A DNA stretch of 24,880 nt from Fibrobacter sp. UBA1765 (GTDB taxonomy: Bacteria > Fibrobacterota > Fibrobacteria > Fibrobacterales > Fibrobacteraceae), in the NCBI GenBank assembly GCA_002314675.1, contig DCGZ01000009.1, positions 1-24,880 of the forward strand, given 5' to 3'. Within the stretch, counting starts at the first letter, position 1, and every line of letters starts with the position of its first letter. Made by a program: the position numbers and the translations under genes. A model generated the notes under the pieces. That model made no database searches and was not told the origin of the DNA. It saw only the letters and a program-made list of their open reading frames with translations. Shown piece by piece: positions 7,839-14,220 of the stretch.

Positions 7839-8198
7839 TTAATTGTGCGGCAAAACATTTTTTGGTGGAACAGCCAGGAAACCTCCCTTTACATTCACCA
7901 CGTTGTAACCCTGGTCCACGAGAAAGCCCGCTGCTGCTGCGCTACGGCGACCGGAACGGCAGTAAACTAGAATCTGCTTGTCCTTCGGGAGTTCAGCAAA
8001 GCGCTTCTGGATTTCAGGGAGCGGAATCAAAATTGCGCCGGTAACAACGCCCTGGGCGGTTTCATCCGGGTTGCGCACGTCAAGAAATACAGCGCCCTTC
8101 TTGGAAAGGGCTACTGCATCGCTCCATTCGATTTCCTTAAATTCACCGGCGAAAGCTGCCATAGCAGCAAGCAACATAGCAAAACCAATTTTTTTCAT
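7839..8198 (-). CDS. Periplasmic single-domain rhodanese
   Basis: Rhodanese-fold sulfurtransferase of 119 residues with an N-terminal signal peptide (about 1-17, ending AAFA), so exported like PspE/GlpE-type small rhodaneses. The fold shows FLDVRNPDE (38-46), GAILIPL and the active-site loop CRSGRRS with the persulfide-forming Cys80, followed by GYNVVNVKGGF. The start ATG is preceded by AAGGAG at 5-nt spacing, and this ribosome binding site directly follows the stop of the MltD-like gene 12 bp upstream, so the two are in one operon. The physiological sulfur donor and acceptor are unknown. Its position as last gene of a cell-wall operon may hint at an envelope thiol or sulfide role, but that is weak inference. 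Confidence 0.88.
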   Translation of the reverse strand: MKKIGFAMLLAAMAAFAGEFKEIEWSDAVALSKKGAVFLDVRNPDETAQGVVTGAILIPLPEIQKRFAELPKDKQILVYCRSGRRSAAAAGFLVDQGYNVVNVKGGFLAVPPKNVLPHN

Positions 8199-8210
8199 AG
8201 CAACTCCTTG

Positions 8211-10598
8211 TTACTTTTCAACTTGCAAAGTTTGCCCCGTTTGAATACGCGTACCATTAAGATTGTTCCATTTTACAATGTTTTCGATAGTAACGCCGTA
8301 TTTTTTAGCAATGTCCCACAAAGATTCACCTTTTCTTACGGTGTGAGTTCTCTTTGCCTGCTTTTTTGCATCTTTTTTGTCTGTTTTTGCAGGTTTTGCC
8401 TGTTCCTTTTGCTTTGCTGGAGCTTCAAGCTTTAACTTTTGACCTACAAAGATCTTGTCTGCAGAAGCTAAGCCGTTCCAAAGCATAAGGTTTGTCATAG
8501 AAACATTCGTCTTTTTTGAAATAGAAGAAAGATTGTCCCCTGACTTTACTGTATAAACTGTAGATTTTTCTTGCTTTGTTTCTTTTTTTGGAGTCTCTTT
8601 AGTCTTGTTGTCTTTCTTTTTAGAATCCGTTGTTTTTTCAGCCTTCTTTTTTTCGGCAGTTTTTTCAATTTTCTTTTCTGCAGTCTTCTTTTTTTCTGGA
8701 ATCTTTAGACTTTGGCCAACCTTGAGCCTTGTGCGTGACGCATTATTCATGCTCATTAGGTCTTCTAAATAAACATTGAATGCATTTGCTATGGAAGCGT
8801 ATGTGTCACCAGACTGAACTTCGTACATGCCGTTCTTAATTACGCGTGTAGGCTCGTTTTTGCAAGCTTCCACTACGGCTTTCCCATCTGACACCGGTTC
8901 AGAAACAAACAGTTCCTGGCCTGGCTGCAACTGCGATGTTTGATCCAGATTGTTCCAACGTCTTAAGTTGACTACAGAAATACCGTAGCGACGCGATACG
9001 GAAGCCTGGTTATCACCTTCTTGAACTGTATAAATGCGTGTTTTTCTTGTATCGGCTGCTTTTTTAGAAGGCACTCCCCCGTTCCCTGAAGCTGACGGCG
9101 GAAGCGGAATCAGAAGTTGCTGCCCGGCTTTTAGACGGGTTGATTTTTTCATCTGGTTCGCATCTTGAATATCGCCCATCTTGACGCCATATTGCTTTGC
9201 GATTGCTCCAAGGCTTTCGCCACGTTTTACCTTGTGGTAATGCCAGCGCGGGAACTTGTTCTTGTCCATCTTGTCGTATGCAGCAATAAACTTGTCCCTG
9301 GTTCCTGGAGGAATTCTAAGCTGATATTCCGGCATGTCTGGAGGCGTACTCCACTTGATGAGTTCCATGTTAAGGGCTCGTACAGAGTCCTCCGAAATCT
9401 TCAAGGCTCGTGATATTTCAGAAAGAGGCAGGCAATCGGTAACTGTTACCGTATCATATTCAGCCAAATAAGTCTGCTTTACTTCGATGCCGTAATGTTC
9501 CGGGAAGTGCCCGATGACCATGGCTGCCAAGATGCGCGGCACATAGTGCATGGTTTCCTTTGGCAACTGCAAATCCCAATAGGTAACCTTTTTGCCTTCT
9601 TCCCAGGTAGAATCAGCCATTTTTTCGCGAATCAAGCGGCGCACTCGGCCTTCGCCACAGTTGTATGCTGCCATGGCTAAAAGCCAGTCGTTAAATTCAC
9701 TATGCAGGTATGTTAAGTATGCGGCGGCAGCTCTTGTTGCCTTTTCCGGGTTTCTGCGCATATCAACCCAGAAATTGGACTTCAAACCGTAACGTTCTCC
9801 GGTTGCCGGAATAAACTGCCAAAGTCCAGAAGCCTTTGCTCGGCTATAAGCCCTTACCTTGAATCCAGATTCCACAAGAGAAAGGAAAATCAAGTCTTCT
9901 GGCATCTCGTATTCATGCAAAATGCCGTAAATCAAGGAGTCGTAAGCAGTTTTGCGTGTTAATGAAGAATTGATAAAGCTTGGAACGACTTCTGTGAAGT
10001 AATAAATTTCTTGTAGAACGCGCTCGTTCAGTTCCAAAGGCAAGCTGAATTGATTTAAATCAAGCGTATCAAGGAAATTCTCGATAATGACAAGGGATGC
10101 ACTATCGGCCGAAGCTCCCGTTTCTTCAATGCCTTCAAACGTAAATTCGTAGGTATTGTAGGTTTCGGCATCTTCCCCTAGTTCAGAAAGCTTTGGGTAA
10201 ACCTCATCAGATGCAGCAAGCAGTTTCTGTAAAAAGGAACTGTTATAATCTAAGTCTGCCTTAGAAGTTAAAATGGAGTCTTTGCGTTCTTCGATGAAAT
10301 TTTTTAGAGAAACATCGAAATAGTGCGAAGCGGCAAGCCATTCTTCATTTTCTATAGCTTCAAGACCGTAGCGATAATTTTGCCAAGATTCCCTTTGAGC
10401 AATGAGTTCTGGCAAGGTATCTTCAAGAGCCTTTGTGAGGAACGATTCTTCTTCAGCCACGGTTTCTGTTTGTTCTGGAACAACAGAAACCACCGGTTCT
10501 CTGTCGTGGGAACCGGCGCATGCAGTCAACAGAACAAACATGCTTCCGACAAAAGCTTCCGCTATGCCGAAAGATTTTTTTAGAAATTTAAAAGACAT
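8211..10598 (-). CDS. mltD: MltD-like membrane-bound lytic murein transglycosylase lipoprotein with five LysM domains
   Basis: Cleaves the MurNAc-GlcNAc bond of peptidoglycan to 1,6-anhydromuropeptides, tethered in the envelope by lipid. 795 residues from the ATG at 10598. A frame extension to 10643 would overlap the upstream gene and spoil the signal sequence, so it is rejected. The lipobox LTAC ends at Cys27. The SLT domain (about 210-350) carries LSLVESGF with catalytic Glu243, SGLWQFIPATG and MAAYNCGEGRV. LysM domains lie near 453-499, 522-566, 591-634, 681-726 and 751-794; a degenerate sixth may sit near 377-430. Lys-rich linkers (about 635-680 and 728-750) separate the last three. Escherichia coli MltD has two LysM domains, so five is an expansion. 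The gene starts 5 bp after the poly-Glu gene stop and precedes rhodanese by 12 bp. Confidence 0.92.
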   Translation of the reverse strand: MSFKFLKKSFGIAEAFVGSMFVLLTACAGSHDREPVVSVVPEQTETVAEEESFLTKALEDTLPELIAQRESWQNYRYGLEAIENEEWLAASHYFDVSLKNFIEERKDSILTSKADLDYNSSFLQKLLAASDEVYPKLSELGEDAETYNTYEFTFEGIEETGASADSASLVIIENFLDTLDLNQFSLPLELNERVLQEIYYFTEVVPSFINSSLTRKTAYDSLIYGILHEYEMPEDLIFLSLVESGFKVRAYSRAKASGLWQFIPATGERYGLKSNFWVDMRRNPEKATRAAAAYLTYLHSEFNDWLLAMAAYNCGEGRVRRLIREKMADSTWEEGKKVTYWDLQLPKETMHYVPRILAAMVIGHFPEHYGIEVKQTYLAEYDTVTVTDCLPLSEISRALKISEDSVRALNMELIKWSTPPDMPEYQLRIPPGTRDKFIAAYDKMDKNKFPRWHYHKVKRGESLGAIAKQYGVKMGDIQDANQMKKSTRLKAGQQLLIPLPPSASGNGGVPSKKAADTRKTRIYTVQEGDNQASVSRRYGISVVNLRRWNNLDQTSQLQPGQELFVSEPVSDGKAVVEACKNEPTRVIKNGMYEVQSGDTYASIANAFNVYLEDLMSMNNASRTRLKVGQSLKIPEKKKTAEKKIEKTAEKKKAEKTTDSKKKDNKTKETPKKETKQEKSTVYTVKSGDNLSSISKKTNVSMTNLMLWNGLASADKIFVGQKLKLEAPAKQKEQAKPAKTDKKDAKKQAKRTHTVRKGESLWDIAKKYGVTIENIVKWNNLNGTRIQTGQTLQVEK

Positions 10599-10603
10599 CA
10601 AGA

Positions 10604-10825
10604 TTACTGGTCGTAGTCCAGGTCTTCGGCGTAATCCTTCCAAATCTGGCTGCCAAGAGGACGATTGGAATCATCGAAGTTGACTTCTTCGTCAACGTCT
10701 TCTTCTTCCTCTTCTTCTTCAATTTCTTCTTCTTCTGGTGCAAAGTTCAATGCGTCATCAAGACCGTCTCCCTTTGGACGACGACCGCACTGCATTGTTT
10801 CACGATAATACTGGAACTTGCTCAT
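10604..10825 (-). CDS. Small poly-glutamate acidic protein, unknown function
   Basis: A 73-residue soluble protein with no signal peptide or membrane segment. The N-terminal third is mildly basic (YYRETMQCGRRPKGDG, one Cys), followed by a Glu/Asp tract at about 31-52 with long runs of Glu, then NRPLGSQIWKDYAEDLDYDQ. The acidic tract is encoded by GAA/GAG repeats, visible on the plus strand as a TTC/CTC microsatellite near 10684-10736. AAGGAG lies 7 nt before the ATG and overlaps the stop codon of the 46-residue gene upstream. It is therefore a well-supported gene in the MltD operon even though I recognise no family. A highly basic neighbour suggests an electrostatic partner, which is inference. 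Confidence 0.8.
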   Translation of the reverse strand: MSKFQYYRETMQCGRRPKGDGLDDALNFAPEEEEIEEEEEEEDVDEEVNFDDSNRPLGSQIWKDYAEDLDYDQ

Positions 10826-10836
10826 TTTTCAGCTCC

Positions 10837-10977
10837 TTAAATAAGTCTTTGAATGCCTAAAAGAATCACCCCTGCAAGGGCGAGGCCAGCAAGCATCTGC
10901 AAAACTAGCAAAAAGCGATTGAACTTATAGCTCTTTTCTGTTTTGCGGTATGCGCTTATTCTGAACCTTTCTCTCAT
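10837..10977 (-). CDS. 46-residue single-pass membrane microprotein heading the MltD operon
   Basis: An uninterrupted 46-codon frame starts at ATG 10977 and stops at TAA 10839-10837. The protein has a strongly basic N-terminal segment (MRERFRISAYRKTEKSYKF, residues 1-19) and then one hydrophobic helix (about 22-42: FLLVLQMLAGLALAGVILL), ending GIQRLI. By the positive-inside rule the basic tail faces the cytoplasm. Support for a real gene: a near-consensus promoter ends 10 nt before the ATG, and the stop codon merges with the AAGGAG of the next gene, as in a compact operon. The predicted transcript starts only 2-3 nt before the ATG, so translation may be leaderless. No family recognised; superficially like small FtsL/FtsB-type bitopic proteins but without a periplasmic coil. 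Confidence 0.75.
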   Translation of the reverse strand: MRERFRISAYRKTEKSYKFNRFLLVLQMLAGLALAGVILLGIQRLI

Positions 10978-10986
10978 ACAGAGCGC

Positions 10987-11014
10987 AATATATACATATT
11001 AATTAAAATGTCAA
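10987..11014 (-). promoter_or_regulatory. Sigma70-type promoter of the microprotein-MltD-rhodanese operon
   Basis: On the minus strand a perfect -35 TTGACA (11014-11009) is followed after 16 nt by TATATT (10992-10987), five of six matches to the -10 consensus. The predicted start near 10980 lies about 3 nt before the ATG at 10977. This is the best promoter in the window. Confidence 0.8.
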
Positions 11015-11044
11015 TAGCTTTATCAAACTTTTTTTGCAACAAAA

Positions 11045-11076
11045 AAGAAAGTTCGGTATAAAAACCGAACTTTCTT
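11045..11076 (-). terminator. Rho-independent terminator after the wza-like gene
   Basis: Perfect 13-bp stem AAGAAAGTTCGGT / ACCGAACTTTCTT with a 6-nt loop. On the minus strand it is followed by TTTTG. It lies 20 nt after the stop of the polysaccharide export gene and ahead of the next operon promoter. Confidence 0.92.
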
Positions 11077-11095
11077 CTAAATAACCATTGAAAAC

Positions 11096-12247
11096 TTACC
11101 AGTTCTCGAGATCCACCTTGGCCTGGTGAATGTTATGAATAGACAGAGCCGAGTAGTAGATTGTCTGTGCCGTTGGGAGAATCAAAGATATGAAACGGTT
11201 CCAACGGGCAAGGCCGGTTGCGTCTACATAAACAATGTCATGCGGCTGTAACTGGAACTGGTCGCCATACACGAGTGCAAGAGGGTTACGAGCGTTCAAG
11301 TGGTAAACGTTGATTGCGGATTCGCCACCGCGGATCACATAAATGCCACGGCTCTGGGCAGAAAGTGCCTGCAAGCCGCCAACTTCGGCTAGTGCCTGTG
11401 CAAGGCTTAGCTGGCCTCTCAAAATAGGCAATGCCTGCTGCTTGCTTACTTCGCCAAGGACAAAGACCTTCTGGTCCGGTGCGGTCTGTTCGCCGACATG
11501 AACTACATCACCATCTTTAAGAACTACGTCGCCAGGGCCTTTACCAGCTGCATAGGATGCGGTCAAGTCGATTGAATAAGCCTTGCCTTCACGAACCAAT
11601 GCAACATCTTTTGGGTTGCCGATAGTCGGGTGAACGCCACCACTTGCATTAAGTGCTTCTAGCAAGGTTGTAGGAATATTTGAAAGAGGAATTACGCCAG
11701 ACTTTGTAACACCGCCTTCGACGTATGCCTTTTGGCTTTGGCTGCGCAACAGGCGTACTTCGAGCTGTGGCTTGTTCAAGACAGAAGAAAGCCCCTCGAC
11801 AATCATGTCGCGAAGTTCAGAAATTGTTTTGCCTTCGACCTTCAGCTGGCCAGCATACGGGTAGAACATTTCACCGTTTTCATCGACCATCTGGCCTACA
11901 GAATTGTCGTTACGGTATGGGCCGAGCGGCAAGGAAAGTTCCTGGTGTTCCCAAACTGTAACTTGAACGATGTCAAACTTGCCAAGGCGGTAAGGCTCAG
12001 GCTTGTAGGCAAGAATTTCTTCTGGAATTACAGTTTCTTCGCTCTGGGCTATTGCCGCACTTGCAACTGTCGCTGCCGTAATGCTTTGCAAATGAACCTG
12101 TTTGCCCTGGAATGTTGCCAAGGTATCAACAGAACCGTCTTCATTTGAACGTTCGCCCAGATACATGCCCGGTGTAAAATAGCATGCACTAAACATGGAC
12201 GAAACGCACAAGACACCAATCGTTGCTAGTATGTTCAAGTGTTTCAC
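11096..12247 (-). CDS. wza: Wza-like outer-membrane polysaccharide export lipoprotein
   Basis: Forms the outer-membrane pore for group 1-type capsule or exopolysaccharide export. The 383-residue length equals Escherichia coli Wza (about 379). A signal sequence ends in a lipobox-like FSAC with Cys22 followed by YFTPG, as in mature Wza. The Poly_export domain (about 85-185) has YRLGKFDIVQVTVWEHQEL and FYPYAGQLKVEGKT. Two SLBB-type segments follow (about 186-265 and 270-345, KVFVLGEVSKQ), then QLQPHDIVYVDATG. The C-terminal amphipathic helix WNRFISLILPTA (about 350-362) matches the segment that forms the Wza alpha-helical barrel. The start codon is GTG, with GGAGA about 9 nt upstream. It stands alone: no Wzc kinase, Wzb phosphatase or glycosyltransferase is in the window, and it is flanked by its own promoter and terminator. 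Confidence 0.92.
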   Translation of the reverse strand: MKHLNILATIGVLCVSSMFSACYFTPGMYLGERSNEDGSVDTLATFQGKQVHLQSITAATVASAAIAQSEETVIPEEILAYKPEPYRLGKFDIVQVTVWEHQELSLPLGPYRNDNSVGQMVDENGEMFYPYAGQLKVEGKTISELRDMIVEGLSSVLNKPQLEVRLLRSQSQKAYVEGGVTKSGVIPLSNIPTTLLEALNASGGVHPTIGNPKDVALVREGKAYSIDLTASYAAGKGPGDVVLKDGDVVHVGEQTAPDQKVFVLGEVSKQQALPILRGQLSLAQALAEVGGLQALSAQSRGIYVIRGGESAINVYHLNARNPLALVYGDQFQLQPHDIVYVDATGLARWNRFISLILPTAQTIYYSALSIHNIHQAKVDLENW

Positions 12248-12274
12248 AAAAATGTTTCTCCAAAAATTTTCAAA

Positions 12275-12302
12275 AATATAACAATGTTTGTAATATTTTA
12301 AA
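12275..12302 (-). promoter_or_regulatory. Candidate promoter of the wza-like gene
   Basis: On the minus strand TTTAAA (12302-12297) and TATATT (12280-12275) are 16 nt apart, in the AT-rich gap after the antitoxin stop. The predicted start near 12268 gives a 20-nt leader containing the GGAGA ribosome binding site. The -35 match is only moderate. Confidence 0.45.
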
Positions 12303-12486
12303 TACCTGGCAATTTTAATATGTCCCTAAAATCAAGTTTTCCTGAAGAATCTGAATCAAAGGGAACTATTTTGGCTAAAGTTTTGCCTGAACGTTCTACA
12401 ATGAATTCCTCGTGCATCAAGTATACCTGGTCCATGATTTCGCCGAAATTACGGCGAGTTTCCATAGCTGAAATCTTTTTAGCCAT
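12298..12486 (-). CDS. Phd/YefM-like antitoxin, no toxin partner seen
   Basis: A 62-residue protein with the Phd/YefM N-terminal DNA-binding and dimerisation pattern: KKISAMETRRNFGEIMDQVY then EEFIVERSGKTLAKIVPF. Typical members are 70-90 residues, so the C-terminal toxin-neutralising tail (GKLDFRDILKLPGI) is short. Type II antitoxins of this family normally repress their own operon and bind a RelE, Doc, YoeB or PIN toxin. None of these is encoded on either side: upstream is the OmpA-family gene, whose stop overlaps this start as TAATG (12488-12484), and downstream is wza. It may be an orphan repressor, a solitary antitoxin acting on a distant toxin, or the remnant of a lost pair. Translational coupling to an envelope gene is unusual. 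Confidence 0.82.
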   Translation of the reverse strand: MAKKISAMETRRNFGEIMDQVYLMHEEFIVERSGKTLAKIVPFDSDSSGKLDFRDILKLPGI

Positions 12487-13562
12487 TATTTTCCCTGGTT
12501 CTGGATGCTCTTGTCGTGAATGACCAGGTCTACTCGACGGTTCTTTTGGCGACCTTCCTTTGTGGAATTATCCCCTACCGGTCGAGTTTTGCCGTAACCC
12601 TTTGAAGACAGGCGGGCACCGTCAATCCCCTGGCTTACAAGGAAATCCAAGACATTCTTTGCTCGCTGTTCTGAAAGTTTCATGTTGTGCTCGTCGGAAC
12701 CGGTATTGTCGGTATGGCCTTCGACGGAAACTTCAAGTTCCTGGTATACAGAGAGAATACCGGCAACCTTTGCAAGGCTTGTCTGCAAATCTGGCTTAAG
12801 GCTTGCCTTGTCTACATCAAACAAGATATCAGACATCGAAAGAATAATGCCTCGCGCATCTTGCGTAACCTTGATCAATTTGGACTGGAGCTTGTTCAGC
12901 TTTTCCTTGGCTTCAGCCTGGCGTGCTTCAGCCTTTGCCCTTTCGTCGGCAAGAGCCTTTTGCAATTCCTTTTCTCGTTGCTCAGAAGCTGCACGTAAAG
13001 AATCTTCTCGTGAAATTGCGGCAGCCTTCAAGGAATCTTCTCGTGAAATTGCCGCAGCCTTCAGGGCCTCTTCTCGCTTCTTGGCTTCTTCATCGTTTTC
13101 TATGGCCTTGCTCTTTTCGTTTGCAAGATCTTCGGCAAGTGCATTGACTTTACCGGTACGGGCTTCGCCAATCTTGTTCAAGGTCTCTTCGATGCTTTTA
13201 TCGGTCAAAGCGCGCTTGTTCCACAGATTCCTTGTAGACGCATTCAGGCTGTCTGTTTCTGCATAAAGCGAAATAAGGTCTACATAAAGGGAACATGCCT
13301 TGCTAAAGTACGGGAGCAAGTCCGATTTGGGCATTTCGCGTTCAAAGCGTTCCATCTGGTCTGCTCTAGCACGAGCTTCGGCCCAGGTAATATTTGCAAG
13401 CTTAGCCGAAACAGGAATCCTTTCCTTGACATTTGTCAAAGACTCCAGGCAAGTTTTCGACGCGCTCTTTTTTGGAACAGATTTTTCATCTTTTTTTTCT
13501 GCTGCAAAGGTCAATACAGAAAGTGAAATGACGGATGCAAATAATGTACTTAGGAGTTTCAT
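12486..13562 (-). CDS. OmpA-family peptidoglycan-binding protein with coiled-coil N-terminal region
   Basis: A 358-residue exported protein that anchors to peptidoglycan through its C-terminal OmpA/MotB domain (about 240-350): ILFDVDKASLKPD, VEGHTDNTGSDEHNMKLSEQRA and NRRVDLVI, including the Asp and Arg that bind diaminopimelate. A signal peptide (1-20, ending LTFAA) is followed by a helical region (about 35-130) and a charged coiled coil (about 135-235) with an 11-residue tandem repeat. There is no N-terminal beta-barrel, so it is probably periplasmic. It overlaps the upstream lipoprotein gene by one nucleotide (TAATG at 13564-13560) and the downstream antitoxin gene the same way. The lipoprotein/OmpA pairing suggests an outer membrane to cell wall link. 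Confidence 0.9.
   Translation of the reverse strand: MKLLSTLFASVISLSVLTFAAEKKDEKSVPKKSASKTCLESLTNVKERIPVSAKLANITWAEARARADQMERFEREMPKSDLLPYFSKACSLYVDLISLYAETDSLNASTRNLWNKRALTDKSIEETLNKIGEARTGKVNALAEDLANEKSKAIENDEEAKKREEALKAAAISREDSLKAAAISREDSLRAASEQREKELQKALADERAKAEARQAEAKEKLNKLQSKLIKVTQDARGIILSMSDILFDVDKASLKPDLQTSLAKVAGILSVYQELEVSVEGHTDNTGSDEHNMKLSEQRAKNVLDFLVSQGIDGARLSSKGYGKTRPVGDNSTKEGRQKNRRVDLVIHDKSIQNQGK
13001..13066. repeat. 33-bp in-frame tandem duplication inside the OmpA-family gene
   Basis: Two adjacent 33-bp units differ at only a few positions and encode KAAAISREDSL twice, followed by a more diverged third unit (AASEQREKEL). It extends the coiled-coil segment by 11 residues per copy and is a likely site of length change by slippage or recombination. 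Confidence 0.8.
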
Positions 13563-13945
13563 TACTTGCCTCCCTTTGTTTCGGTCATTAAAATTTCATT
13601 GTATGACTTTAGACGCTTTTCATCTTCTGCCAAGGCCTGCTTTGCGATTGTATTTTCAGCCTTTGCGCTGTCTCTAGCGGCTTCTGCAAAAACAACGCGG
13701 TAACGCAGGTTGCTGAGTTCTGCCATCACTAGCGCAAGCTGGTCATCCTTGAGCTCTTCAGCCTTTTTGGAGGAGTCTAGATCGGCTTTTGCATGTTCAA
13801 TTTTTTTATTCGCAAAATTTGCTTTGCCTGATTCTTCTAAAGAAAGCTCCGACTGCATTTGTGCAGTTCGCAGTGCCGGATTTCCTGCCGAACATGCGGC
13901 AAGCAATGCGGCTGCTGTACACATCAAAAAAAATCTTACTTTCAT
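13562..13945 (-). CDS. Small helical lipoprotein (DUF4398-like) paired with OmpA-family protein
   Basis: A 127-residue lipoprotein precursor: the signal sequence ends in the lipobox LAAC (Cys18) followed by SAGNP. The rest is predicted almost wholly alpha-helical (about 27-118), rich in Ala, Glu and Lys, in the manner of DUF4398-type lipoproteins that commonly precede OmpA-domain genes. The stop codon overlaps the OmpA gene start as TAATG, so the two proteins are probably translated in fixed ratio. A TATATT box lies 8 nt before the ATG, predicting a near-leaderless mRNA; no ribosome binding site is visible. Function is inferred: an outer-membrane-attached spacer or partner for the OmpA-family protein. 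Confidence 0.82.
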   Translation of the reverse strand: MKVRFFLMCTAAALLAACSAGNPALRTAQMQSELSLEESGKANFANKKIEHAKADLDSSKKAEELKDDQLALVMAELSNLRYRVVFAEAARDSAKAENTIAKQALAEDEKRLKSYNEILMTETKGGK

Positions 13946-13953
13946 ATTACAGC

Positions 13954-13959
13954 AATATA
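13954..13959 (-). promoter_or_regulatory. -10 box of the lipoprotein-OmpA-antitoxin operon
   Basis: TATATT on the minus strand, followed by GC and then, after 8 nt in total, by the ATG at 13945. No good -35 hexamer is present at 16-18 nt. The predicted start near 13947 leaves a leader of about 2 nt, the same geometry as at the 10977 gene. Confidence 0.45.
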
Positions 13960-14028
13960 GTTTTTTTGTTTGAAGGCGTTTACACCCTCGTTTAAAATAT
14001 TGTCACTGTTCAAGAAGTGTTTCAAGTT

Positions 14029-14105
14029 GGAATATTCCGGCATGGAACATTTTTTTAGTGATGAACAACACATTTCTTCGCATATTATTGAAATATTGTT
14101 CAATA
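14029..14105. promoter_or_regulatory. Divergent intergenic region with palindromes and a candidate fecR-gene promoter
   Basis: The 275-bp gap 13946-14220 between the divergent operons is AT-rich and holds no convincing gene. It contains a perfect palindrome GGAATATTCC (14029-14038), a repeated TTCAAG pair just before it (about 14009-14025), and a 7-bp inverted repeat TATTGAA-ATATTG-TTCAATA (14086-14105). TATTAT at 14083-14088 could be a plus-strand -10 box, with only a weak -35 (ATGAAC, 14061-14066), which would place the inverted repeat at the transcription start as an operator. Sigma factor and regulator are unknown. Confidence 0.35.
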
Positions 14106-14220
14106 GCTTTGTAATACGTTCTAATCTTTTTATTACAATCTTTCCAAAGACCCTAATTTTCTCTATTTTCAGTTTTTGAACAATCTATTCACAAAAATCC
14201 CTATTGCATTTGAAGGTTGT

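Noticed and set aside
6642..7970. 442-codon plus-strand frame opposite PL11 and into the rhodanese gene
   Set aside because: It crosses a strong terminator and the promoter region and is antisense to two well-supported genes. Translation has no recognisable family.
10598..10643. Longer start of the MltD-like gene at 10643
   Set aside because: It would overlap the poly-Glu gene by 40 bp and place an Arg-rich stretch before the lipoprotein signal. The ATG at 10598 starts 5 bp after the upstream stop.
13001..13066. Possible CRISPR-like direct repeat
   Set aside because: Only two full in-frame units without spacers inside a coiled-coil coding region, so it is a protein tandem duplication.
13970..14179. 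69-codon plus-strand frame in the divergent intergenic region
   Set aside because: It begins with TTG, has no ribosome binding site, and its sequence is that expected from AT-rich DNA. An internal ATG at 14042 is no better supported.
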